Shown here one piece after another: positions 1 through 5,879 of a DNA stretch of 8,518 nucleotides. Origin of the DNA: Hydrogenophaga sp. (GTDB taxonomy: Bacteria > Pseudomonadota > Gammaproteobacteria > Burkholderiales > Burkholderiaceae_C). The DNA is taken from the NCBI GenBank assembly GCA_025458415.1, contig JALOSN010000041.1, positions 1 through 8,518 on the forward strand, given 5' to 3'. Within the stretch, counting starts at the first letter, position 1, and the number at the start of each line of letters is the position of its first letter. Made by a program: the position numbers and the translations under genes. A model generated the notes under the pieces. It was not told where the DNA came from, made no database searches, and saw nothing but the letters and a program-made list of their open reading frames with translations.

Positions 1-333
1 GTGTTCGCCTTCATGGACGCCGGTCAGGTCAATCCCGGCCATGTGCTGGTGGCCACCCGGCGCCAGGTCGAGACCCTGGTCGAACTCGAAGAGGACGAGG
101 TGGCCCACCTGTTTGTGGTGGCCCACCGGGTGGCGCGGGCGGTGCAGGCGGCGTTCAGGCCGGCGGGCATGACCCTGCTGCAGGCCAACCGCCCCGCCGG
201 GTGGCAGACGGTGCCCCATGTCCATGTCCACGTGCTGCCGCGCCACGCCGGCGACGGTGTCGAGCTGGTCTGGCCCCGCAAGGAGCCGCCGCTGGCGGAG
301 CTGCAGGCCCTGGCGGCGCGCATCCGCCTGTGA
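1..333 (+). CDS. HIT-family hydrolase, 5'-truncated by the window edge
   Basis: This is the C-terminal part (110 residues visible) of a histidine-triad (HIT) nucleotide-binding hydrolase or transferase. The family cleaves nucleoside phosphate bonds (AMP-lysine, ApnA or similar); the exact substrate cannot be told. The signature H-V-H-V-H-V-L lies at visible residues 73-79, after NRPAGWQTVPH, with the middle His (75) the expected nucleophile. The stretch FMDAGQVNPGHVLVATRR near the visible start is the usual HIT beta-strand and helix region. Family members carry about 30 more residues before it, often with a CxFC zinc motif, so the real start is upstream of base 1 and the GTG at base 1 is probably an internal Val codon. 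The stop is TGA at 331-333. The gene converges on gdhA with a 12-bp gap and no visible terminator hairpin. Family assignment is firm; substrate is unknown. Confidence 0.9.
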   Translation: MFAFMDAGQVNPGHVLVATRRQVETLVELEEDEVAHLFVVAHRVARAVQAAFRPAGMTLLQANRPAGWQTVPHVHVHVLPRHAGDGVELVWPRKEPPLAELQALAARIRL

Positions 334-345
334 GGGTGCAGGGCC

Positions 346-1698
346 TCAGATGACGCCCTGGGCCAGCATGGCGTCGGCGACCTTCACGAATCCGGCGATG
401 TTGGCGCCGTCGATGTAGCTCACGCGGCCGTCCTCGCGGCGGCCGTGGCGCAGGCAGGCGGCATGGATGCCCTGCATGATCTGCAGCAGGCGGGTATCCA
501 CTTCTTCGCGGGGCCAGGCCATGCGCTCGGCGTTCTGGCTCATCTCCAGGCCCGAGGTGGCCACACCGCCGGCGTTGCTGGCCTTGCCCGGTGCATACAG
601 GATGCCCGCGGCCTCGAAGGCCTTGGCCGCCTCGATGGTGGAGGGCATGTTGGCGCCTTCGGCGACGCAGACCACGCCGTTGCCGATCAGGGTGCGGGCG
701 TCGTTCGCGTCCAGCTCGTTCTGGGTGGCGCAAGGCAGCGCCACGTCGACCGGCACGTGCCAGGGCCGCACGCCGGCTTCGAACCTCACGCCGGTGCGGG
801 TGGCGTAGTCGCTGACGCGGCCGTAGAGGTGGTTCTTCACGTCCATCAGCATGGCCAGTTTCTCCGGTGTGAAGCCGGCCTCGTCGATGACGGTGCCGCT
901 GGAGTCGGACACGGTGATCACGCGCGCACCCAGTTCCATGGCCTTCTCGACCGCGTACTGGGCCACGTTGCCCGATCCCGAGACACTGACCCGCAGGCCC
1001 TCGAAGGACTTGCCACGCGTCTTGAGCATTTCCTGCGCGAAGTAGACGGTGCCGTAGCCGGTGGCCTCCGGTCGGATCAGGGAGCCGCCGAAGCTCAGGC
1101 CCTTGCCGGTGAAGACGCAGTCGGCCCGGTTGGTGAGCTTTTTGGTCATGCCAGCCATGAAGCCGACCTCGCGTCCGCCGACGCCGATGTCACCGGCCGG
1201 CACGTCGGTGTCGCTGCCCACATGGCGGAACAACTCGCTGACAAAGGCCTGGCAGAAGCGCATCACCTCACCCGGGGTCTTGCCCTTGGGGTCGAAGTCC
1301 GAACCGCCCTTGCCGCCACCCATGGGCAGGGTGGTCAGCGCATTCTTGAAGGTTTGCTCGAAGGCCAGAAACTTCAGCACCGAGAGGTTGACCGAGGGAT
1401 GGAAGCGGATGCCGCCCTTGTAGGGGCCGATGGCCATGCTGTGCTGGATGCGGTAGCCGCGGTTGACCTGGACCTGGCCGTGGTCATCGACCCAGGACAC
1501 CCGGAACATGACCACCCGCTCGGGCTCGACCAGGCGGTCCAGCAGACCCTGCTCGGCGTACTTGGGGTGGGTGGAAATGAAGGGCCAGAGGCTTTCCATC
1601 ACCTCGGTGACCGCTTGCAGGAACTCGGGTTGACCTGGGTTGCGGTGGGCGACCTGGGTCAGAAATTCGTGAACCGATGCGTACTTCATGTGTGCCAT
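346..1698 (-). CDS. gdhA: NADP-specific glutamate dehydrogenase
   Basis: Catalyses reductive amination of 2-oxoglutarate with ammonium and NADPH to L-glutamate in the cytoplasm, a nitrogen-assimilation step. The 450 residues match the hexameric bacterial GdhA class from end to end (E. coli about 447). Visible elements are GPYKGGIRFHPSVNLSVLKF (about 91-110), PMGGGKGGSDFDPKGK (125-140) with catalytic Lys130, PAGDIGVGGREVGFM (167-181) with the catalytic Asp170, TGKGLSFGGSLIRPEATGYG (197-216), the Rossmann motif SGSGNVAQYA (240-249), and the C-terminus GFVKVADAMLAQGVI. Two starts are possible. The ATG at 1698 has GGAG only 1 nt upstream, too close to work as a Shine-Dalgarno. The ATG at 1689 (MKYASVHEF, 447 aa) has the same GGAG 10 nt upstream and gives the E. 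coli length, so it may be the real start. The gene lies downstream of mutL but has its own 152-bp upstream region, so it is probably transcribed separately. No damage is seen. Confidence 0.97.
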   Translation of the reverse strand: MAHMKYASVHEFLTQVAHRNPGQPEFLQAVTEVMESLWPFISTHPKYAEQGLLDRLVEPERVVMFRVSWVDDHGQVQVNRGYRIQHSMAIGPYKGGIRFHPSVNLSVLKFLAFEQTFKNALTTLPMGGGKGGSDFDPKGKTPGEVMRFCQAFVSELFRHVGSDTDVPAGDIGVGGREVGFMAGMTKKLTNRADCVFTGKGLSFGGSLIRPEATGYGTVYFAQEMLKTRGKSFEGLRVSVSGSGNVAQYAVEKAMELGARVITVSDSSGTVIDEAGFTPEKLAMLMDVKNHLYGRVSDYATRTGVRFEAGVRPWHVPVDVALPCATQNELDANDARTLIGNGVVCVAEGANMPSTIEAAKAFEAAGILYAPGKASNAGGVATSGLEMSQNAERMAWPREEVDTRLLQIMQGIHAACLRHGRREDGRVSYIDGANIAGFVKVADAMLAQGVI

Positions 1699-1718
1699 GC
1701 TCCAGAAAAGTGCATGGC

Positions 1719-1747
1719 ATTATGCGAAAACGGCATTTCGCAATCCA
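1719..1747 (-). promoter_or_regulatory. Putative gdhA promoter
   Basis: Reading toward gdhA, CATAAT (1719-1724) matches 5 of 6 bases of a sigma-70 -10 box. It lies about 20 bp upstream of the annotated gdhA ATG, giving a very short leader. A hexamer TGGATT (1742-1747) lies 17 bp further upstream and matches TTGACA at only 3 of 6 positions, so the -35 is weak and an activator may be needed. An alternative -10 is TATTCT a little further upstream. Recognised by eye only. Confidence 0.4.
1723..1742. promoter_or_regulatory. Dyad TGCGAAA-N6-TTTCGCA over the gdhA promoter
   Basis: A perfect 7-bp inverted repeat with arms at 1723-1729 and 1736-1742 and a 6-bp spacer. It fills the space between the putative -10 and -35 of gdhA, where a repressor would block polymerase. 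The arm spacing suits a dimeric DNA-binding protein better than an RNA terminator, as no T-tract follows. The binding protein is unknown. Confidence 0.4.
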
Positions 1748-1760
1748 GAATACACATGAA

Positions 1761-1831
1761 TGGTGCAATAAGTACCGATTTGGTGCGATCAAGCCGACCA
1801 AGACAGGCCGATTGCACGCAGATGGTGCGAT
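1761..1831. repeat. Repeated TGGTGCRAT half-sites upstream of gdhA
   Basis: Three direct copies of TGGTGC(A/G)AT occur on the + strand at 1761-1769, 1781-1789 and 1823-1831. They are spaced 20 and 42 bp apart, close to 2 and 4 helical turns. A fourth, inverted half-site ATTGCAC at 1811-1817 pairs with the last copy as ATTGCAC-N7-GTGCGAT. Copies on one DNA face ahead of a weak promoter are what binding sites of a cooperative transcription factor look like, for example a LysR-type or Lrp-type regulator. The factor is not identifiable from the sequence. Confidence 0.45.
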
Positions 1832-1850
1832 GAGGCTTCGGTGGCCTGGC

Positions 1851-3797
1851 TCACCGTCCGCGCAGGAACAGGTTGTCCAGGTCTTTCATGCCCAGCTGGC
1901 GCCAGGTGGGGCGGCCGTGGTTGCACTGGTCGCTGCGCTCGGTGACTTCCATCTGGCGCAGGAGGGCGTTCATCTCGTCCAGGGTCAGACGCCGGTTGGC
2001 GCGCACCGCGCCGTGGCAGGCCATGGTGGCCAGCAGCTCGTTGCGGGCGCGCTGGACCACGGTGCTGGCCTCGTGCTGACCGAGCTCGGCCAGCACGCTG
2101 CGGGCGAGCTCCACCGGGTCGCCGGCGGCCAGGGTGGAGGGCACGGCGCGAATCGCCAGTGTCTTGGGGGAAAACGGCACGACCTCCAAGCCCAGCCTGG
2201 CCAGCACCTCGTTCGCGGTTTCGGCCGTGGCCACTTCCTCGGGTGTGGCGGCAAAAGTGGCCGGGATCAGCAGGGGCTGGCTGCTGATCTGGTGCGCGTC
2301 CAGCTGCTGTTTCAGGCGTTCGTAGACGATGCGCTCATGCGCGGCGTGCATGTCCACCACCACCAGCCCTTGCGCGTTCTCGGCCAGGATATAGACCCCG
2401 TGCAGCTGGGCAATGGCACGACCGAGCGGCCATTCGCCGTCCGGGATGCGGTTGGGAGTCTGCTCCGGAGCTGGCGGCGGCGCGGGCACGAATGCGGGCA
2501 CGGCGCGGCGGCTGCCGGGTGCGTCCAGCGGCGCAGCGATCCGCTCGGACGGGCTCCACAGGGCTTCGAGGTCGCTGACGCGCTGACCCACCTGTGGCGT
2601 ATCCGGCCGCCAGGGCAGCGGCTGCTGGCGCGCTGGCGGGCTCAGGAAGGGCGGCGGGGCATTGGCCGGCGACGCTGCAGAGGGCGCCGTGGTGGCCGGC
2701 AGCGTCTGTGCCGACCGGGGTGCGGCCAGAGCCCCTTCCACCGCATGGCGCACCGCCTGGTGCACCTCGCGGCTGTCACGAAATCGCACCTCGATCTTGG
2801 TCGGGTGCACATTCACATCCACCCGGCCGGGGTCGATGCTGACATACAGCGCGTACACCGGCTGACGGTGGCCATGCAGCACGTCTTCATATGCGCTGCG
2901 TGCGGCGTGGTTGATGACCTTGTCCCGCACGAAGCGACCATTGACGTAGGCAAACTGCCAGTCGGCGCGCGAGCGGGCTGCATCGGGTACGCCAGCCAGA
3001 CCCCAGACACGCAGCCGCTGCAGGCCGCCGGTGGTGGCCGCTTCGCCGGGCACGTCGTCGGCGGGCCAGTTGACCACCACCGACTGGGCCACGAAGTCCT
3101 CGCCCAGCACGTCGGCCAAGCGGCGCTGCAAGGCGTCCAGATGCTGTTCGCCGCTGGCCAGGTCGGGTGCGACGGCACGCCATTGCGACACCAGCTTGCC
3201 CTCGTGCCAGATGGCGAAGCCGACATCCGGCCGTGCCAGGGCGTGTCGACGCACTGCCTCGATGCAATGGGCCAGTTCGGTGCTTTCCGACTTGAGGAAC
3301 TTGCGCCTGGCCGGTGTGGCGAAGAACAGCTCGCGCACCTCGACCGTGGTGCCTCGGCTGCGAGCGGTGGGCTGCAGCTCACCACTGCGGCCATCCAGCA
3401 GCCAGCCATGTCCGGCTGCGTCTTCTTCGGTACGCGTCAGCACCGACACCTCGGCGATGGAGCAGACCGCTGCCAGGGCTTCGCCACGGAATCCCATGGT
3501 GCCGACCGACTCCAGGTCGTTCAGGCTGGCAATCTTGCTGGTGGCGTGGCGCTTGAGGGCGGTCGGCAACTCCTCGCGCAGAATGCCGTACCCGTCGTCC
3601 TCGACGCTGATCAGGCGGATGCCGCCGGCCTGCAGGCGAACCGTGATCTGGCGCGCTCCGGCGTCCAGCGCGTTGTCCAGCAGTTCGCGCACGACAGAGG
3701 CCGGGCGTTCGACCACCTCACCGGCGGCGATCTGGCTGATCAGTTCGTCCGGCAGTTCCCGGATCGGTCGGCGGGTGTTGGACAGGGGCGCATTCAC
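1851..3797 (-). CDS. mutL: DNA mismatch repair protein MutL (endonuclease type)
   Basis: MutL couples MutS mismatch recognition to strand incision and removal. The 648-residue protein has the GHKL ATPase N-terminus: LPDELISQIAAGEVVERPAS (15-34), ELLDNALDAGA (38-48) with Glu38 and Asn42, VEDDGYGI (65-72), and the GFRGEAL lid (102-108). The transducer segment includes RELFFATPARRKFLKS and DVNVHPTKIEVRF (about 327-339). A Pro/Ala-rich linker (about 360-455) leads to the dimerisation domain. That domain carries DMHAAHERIVYE (482-493), fitting the metal-binding DQHA-X2-E-X4-E nuclease motif with Q replaced by M, plus ACHGAVRA (593-600) and CNHGRPTWRQ (625-634). This is the nicking MutL found in bacteria without MutH-type strand discrimination. 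The open frame continues upstream to 4088, but that part is antisense-like within amiC. The GTG at 3797 begins the conserved N-terminus and there is no later start before the ATPase motifs. The gene lies 40 bp downstream of amiC. Confidence 0.96.
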   Translation of the reverse strand: MNAPLSNTRRPIRELPDELISQIAAGEVVERPASVVRELLDNALDAGARQITVRLQAGGIRLISVEDDGYGILREELPTALKRHATSKIASLNDLESVGTMGFRGEALAAVCSIAEVSVLTRTEEDAAGHGWLLDGRSGELQPTARSRGTTVEVRELFFATPARRKFLKSESTELAHCIEAVRRHALARPDVGFAIWHEGKLVSQWRAVAPDLASGEQHLDALQRRLADVLGEDFVAQSVVVNWPADDVPGEAATTGGLQRLRVWGLAGVPDAARSRADWQFAYVNGRFVRDKVINHAARSAYEDVLHGHRQPVYALYVSIDPGRVDVNVHPTKIEVRFRDSREVHQAVRHAVEGALAAPRSAQTLPATTAPSAASPANAPPPFLSPPARQQPLPWRPDTPQVGQRVSDLEALWSPSERIAAPLDAPGSRRAVPAFVPAPPPAPEQTPNRIPDGEWPLGRAIAQLHGVYILAENAQGLVVVDMHAAHERIVYERLKQQLDAHQISSQPLLIPATFAATPEEVATAETANEVLARLGLEVVPFSPKTLAIRAVPSTLAAGDPVELARSVLAELGQHEASTVVQRARNELLATMACHGAVRANRRLTLDEMNALLRQMEVTERSDQCNHGRPTWRQLGMKDLDNLFLRGR

Positions 3798-3803
3798 GCG
3801 TTC

Positions 3804-3809
3804 ATTGTA
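3804..3809 (-). promoter_or_regulatory. TACAAT -10-like element at the mutL start
   Basis: Reading toward mutL the sequence is CC-TACAAT-GAACGC-GTG. The TACAAT hexamer matches 5 of 6 consensus bases and ends 6 nt before the GTG start codon, so a transcript starting at the usual distance would begin at or next to the GTG and be leaderless. There is no Shine-Dalgarno before the GTG, and no good -35 was found. The same CCTACAAT precedes queG in this window. Confidence 0.35.
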
Positions 3810-3817
3810 GGTCGCGG

Positions 3818-3839
3818 GACCCCGGGTGCAGCCGGGGTC
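3818..3839 (-). other. GC-rich hairpin between amiC and mutL
   Basis: A perfect 8-bp inverted repeat, GACCCCGG-N6-CCGGGGTC, overlaps the amiC TGA stop and ends about 20 bp before the mutL GTG. The all-but-two GC stem should fold stably in RNA. No T-run follows, so it is not a classic intrinsic terminator. It could attenuate read-through from amiC into mutL, stabilise the upstream mRNA, or assist Rho-dependent termination. Confidence 0.5.
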
Positions 3840-5274
3840 AGACCTGACGCGCCCGGGCCAGCGGCGGGTTCTGGGAGAAGTACCGCACGATGCCACGCAA
3901 CAGCGCATCGGCCAGTTCGGCCTGGTACTCCGGATCGCGCAGCCGCTTTTCTTCGTCCGGGTTGCTGATGAAGGCGGTCTCGACCAGCACGCTGGGAATG
4001 TCGGGCGCGCGCAGCACGGCGAAGTTCGCCTGCTCGACCCGTGGCTTGTGCAGGCGCCCGACACGACCGACCTCACCCAGCAGCGCATTGCCGAACTGCA
4101 GGCTGTCCTTGATCTGCGCGGTGGTGCTCATGTCCAGCAGGGCGCGCTGCACGGTGGCATCTTGCGCACGCACATTGAGTCCACCCACCAGGTCGGAGTC
4201 GTTCTCCTTGTTGGCCATCCACTGCGCCGCCGCGCTGGTGGCACCACGCGTGCTCAGGGCATAGACGCTGGCGCCCTGCGGGCGGGGCGTGTAGAAGGCG
4301 TCGGCGTGGATGCTGACGAACAGGTCGGCCTGCACGCGCTGGGCCTTGTCGACCCGCACCTTGAGCGGAACGAAGTAATCGCCATCACGCGTCATGAAGG
4401 CGCGCAGCGCGTTGCCGTTGACCTTGGTGGCGTTGATGCGGTCGCGCAGCCGCCGGGCAATGGCCAGCACCACGTCCTTTTCGTACGTTCCACCGGGCCC
4501 GACGGCGCCAGGGTCTTCGCCGCCGTGACCAGCATCCAGGGCCACGATGATCAGGCGGTCGGTCCGCCGAGGCGCGGTCACCGCGCGCTTGCTTGCGCTG
4601 GTCGTGCGGGTTGGTGACCGGTGGTCCGGCTCGGCTTTCCCGGGTGTGACCGCGGATGCCGTTGGGCTGGCACGGCCCTTCTCGCGTTCGGCGATCAGTG
4701 CGCCCAGCGGGTCGGCGTCCGCCACACCGGGTCCCGCGCCGCCGACGCGTTCCGTCTCGATACCCAGCAGTGCGGCGGCGCGCTCGCTGGCGGCATCCAG
4801 TTCGCGCAGCCGCTGGGCGATCAGTTGCTCCAGCGGGTCAGGCGGATGGGTCGGATACAGGTCCATCACCAGCCGGTACTGGTAGGCCGCCACCGGATCG
4901 AGATGGAACACCTGCGGTGCGATCGGTTGCTTCAGGTCGATCACCAGGCGCACCACCGCAGGCGCATTCTGGGCGGCCCGGATGCCCGCGATGTTGGGGT
5001 CGTCCGGGCTGAGTTTGCCCACCAGTTCACGCAGGCTGGGCAGCAGATCGATGCCCTCGATGTCCACCACCAGCCGCGGGGGATCGCTGATCATGAAGTG
5101 CCGGGCCTTCAGGGCACCGTCGGATTCGACCGTCACGCGGGTGTAGTCGTTGGCCGGCCACAGCCGCACCGCCAGCACCTGGGCACCACGGGCGATTTGC
5201 TGCGCACCCAGCAACAGCAACATCGAACCGGCGCGCAGCAGGCTGCGACGGTCGAGCACGGACGGCAGGCGCAT
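3838..5274 (-). CDS. amiC: N-acetylmuramoyl-L-alanine amidase, AmiC type
   Basis: Periplasmic zinc amidase that cuts the amide bond between MurNAc and L-Ala, splitting septal peptidoglycan during cell separation. The 478-residue protein starts MRLPSVLDRRSLLRAGSMLLL: the twin arginines (9-10) ahead of a hydrophobic segment (about 15-24) resemble a Tat signal, as in E. coli AmiC. An AMIN domain (about 33-140, VLAVRLWPANDYTRVTVES and LVVDIEGIDL) would target it to the septum. A low-complexity Ala/Thr/Arg linker (about 195-240) joins the Amidase_3 domain. Its zinc and catalytic residues are all visible: His250 in LDAGHGGEDPGA, Glu265 in TYEKD, His323 in VSIHADAF, and Glu432 in VLVETAFISNPDE. The ATG shares its A with the tsaE stop (TGATG), which implies translational coupling; GGAGG lies 10 nt upstream. 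An open frame runs further upstream to 5502 but it is tsaE read out of frame. Activators of the NlpD/EnvC type are not in the window. Confidence 0.96.
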   Translation of the reverse strand: MRLPSVLDRRSLLRAGSMLLLLGAQQIARGAQVLAVRLWPANDYTRVTVESDGALKARHFMISDPPRLVVDIEGIDLLPSLRELVGKLSPDDPNIAGIRAAQNAPAVVRLVIDLKQPIAPQVFHLDPVAAYQYRLVMDLYPTHPPDPLEQLIAQRLRELDAASERAAALLGIETERVGGAGPGVADADPLGALIAEREKGRASPTASAVTPGKAEPDHRSPTRTTSASKRAVTAPRRTDRLIIVALDAGHGGEDPGAVGPGGTYEKDVVLAIARRLRDRINATKVNGNALRAFMTRDGDYFVPLKVRVDKAQRVQADLFVSIHADAFYTPRPQGASVYALSTRGATSAAAQWMANKENDSDLVGGLNVRAQDATVQRALLDMSTTAQIKDSLQFGNALLGEVGRVGRLHKPRVEQANFAVLRAPDIPSVLVETAFISNPDEEKRLRDPEYQAELADALLRGIVRYFSQNPPLARARQV

Positions 5275-5879
5275 CAAGCCAGCGCCTCCAGCAGCTGCAG
5301 GCCGCGCGTGGTGCCGGCGCGCACCAGTACCCGGCGGTGCTCGTCGAGGTGGGGGTCCGGGTGGGCTGGCATGGGCGGGTACTCGGCCCGGATGTCGATG
5401 TCGATGTCGGCCGCAGGCATGACACCCGCGGCGCGCTCGGGCCACTCCACGAGCTTGAGGCCGGGCGCCGCGAAAAGTTCGCGGAAACCGGCGTCTTCCC
5501 ATTCACGGGGGTCGGTGAAGCGGTAGAAGTCGAAATGCCAGATGGCGAGTGGCTCGCCCTCGGGCATCCAGCTGCAGCCGCTGCTGGTGTGGGGTTCGAC
5601 GACGGCGTAGGTGGGGCTCTTGATACGACCTTCGACACCGAGGGTGCGCAGCAGGTGCCTCACCAGCGTGGTCTTGCCGGCGCCCAGGTCGCCATGCAGG
5701 GCAACGACCGCATCGGCCAGTGCCGGGCAGGCGGCCAGCTTCGATGCGAAGGCCGCCGTGTCTTCCTCGGTCTGCCATCGACCCTGCCAGGCGGCAGGCG
5801 AAGACGACCCGGATGCCGGCCCAACGGGGTGGCTTCCTACAATCGGTGTGCCATGAAAACCGGTCTTGTCGCTGCTCAA
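5274..5879 (-). CDS. tsaE: tRNA t6A synthesis ATPase TsaE, start uncertain
   Basis: ATPase of the TsaB-TsaD-TsaE complex that makes threonylcarbamoyl-adenosine at A37 of ANN-decoding tRNAs; it resets TsaD after each cycle. Visible motifs in order are the P-loop GDLGAGKTT (coded near 5691-5667), SPTYAVVEPH, the family signature WHFDFYR, and LVEWPER. The conserved domain starts at about RWQTEEDTAAFA (near 5780) and gives about 168 residues, normal for the family. The start is a problem: no in-frame ATG, GTG or TTG exists between the queG start region and the P-loop. The nearest upstream option is TTG at 5879 (201 aa, weak GAGA upstream), which lies inside queG. Others are ATT at 5843 or a CTG inside the conserved domain. 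The coordinates given use the TTG. A small indel in 5780-5850 would also explain it. It overlaps amiC by 1 base and is the first gene of the tsaE-amiC-mutL unit. Confidence 0.88.
   Translation of the reverse strand: MSSDKTGFHGTPIVGSHPVGPASGSSSPAAWQGRWQTEEDTAAFASKLAACPALADAVVALHGDLGAGKTTLVRHLLRTLGVEGRIKSPTYAVVEPHTSSGCSWMPEGEPLAIWHFDFYRFTDPREWEDAGFRELFAAPGLKLVEWPERAAGVMPAADIDIDIRAEYPPMPAHPDPHLDEHRRVLVRAGTTRGLQLLEALA
5391..5408. repeat. Hexamer GATGTC repeated three times inside tsaE
   Basis: Three perfect tandem copies of GATGTC, read on the - strand as GACATC and encoding Asp-Ile three times near the TsaE C-terminus (PAADIDIDIRAEY). The 6-bp unit means slippage would change the protein by two residues without a frameshift. 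Other TsaE proteins have an alternating acidic/aliphatic strand here, so this is probably normal coding sequence. Confidence 0.7.
5838..5843 (+). promoter_or_regulatory. TACAAT -10 element of queG
   Basis: CC-TACAAT-CGGTGTGCC-ATG: a 5-of-6 match to the -10 consensus ends 9 nt before the queG ATG, so the mRNA leader would be only about 2-3 nt. No Shine-Dalgarno is present, which agrees with a nearly leaderless message. No convincing -35 was found at 16-18 bp (GCCGGC lies there). Confidence 0.45.

Noticed and set aside
215..238. CATGTC tandem repeat in the HIT gene
   Set aside because: It simply encodes the His-Val repeats of the catalytic HIT motif.
445..1833. A 462-codon open frame on the + strand opposite gdhA
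   Set aside because: Same reason: a GC-driven antisense frame running through gdhA and its promoter, with no family resemblance.
1831..1860. Possible mutL terminator from GGTG/CACC inverted segments around the mutL stop
   Set aside because: The stem is only about 5 bp with a large loop and no T-tract follows, so an intrinsic terminator is not supported.
1677..3968. A 763-codon open frame on the + strand opposite mutL and its flanks
   Set aside because: It is antisense to a clear mutL and has no recognisable domain. Composition (His, Gly, Gln, Val rich) is typical of the complementary strand of a high-GC gene, and it spans intergenic and coding sequence alike.
3798..4088. N-terminal extension of MutL up to 4088
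   Set aside because: The added 97 residues are amiC read in another frame and have no MutL homology. The conserved N-terminus begins at the GTG at 3797.
5275..5502. N-terminal extension of AmiC up to 5502
   Set aside because: The extra 76 residues are Arg/Pro/His-rich out-of-frame tsaE sequence. The ATG at 5274 is directly followed by a Tat-like signal peptide.
5503..5778. ATG at 5778 (MADRGRHGG) as the start of TsaE
   Set aside because: It is one frame off from the P-loop and other TsaE motifs and yields an unrelated Arg-rich peptide. It would fit only if there were a frameshift in the sequence.
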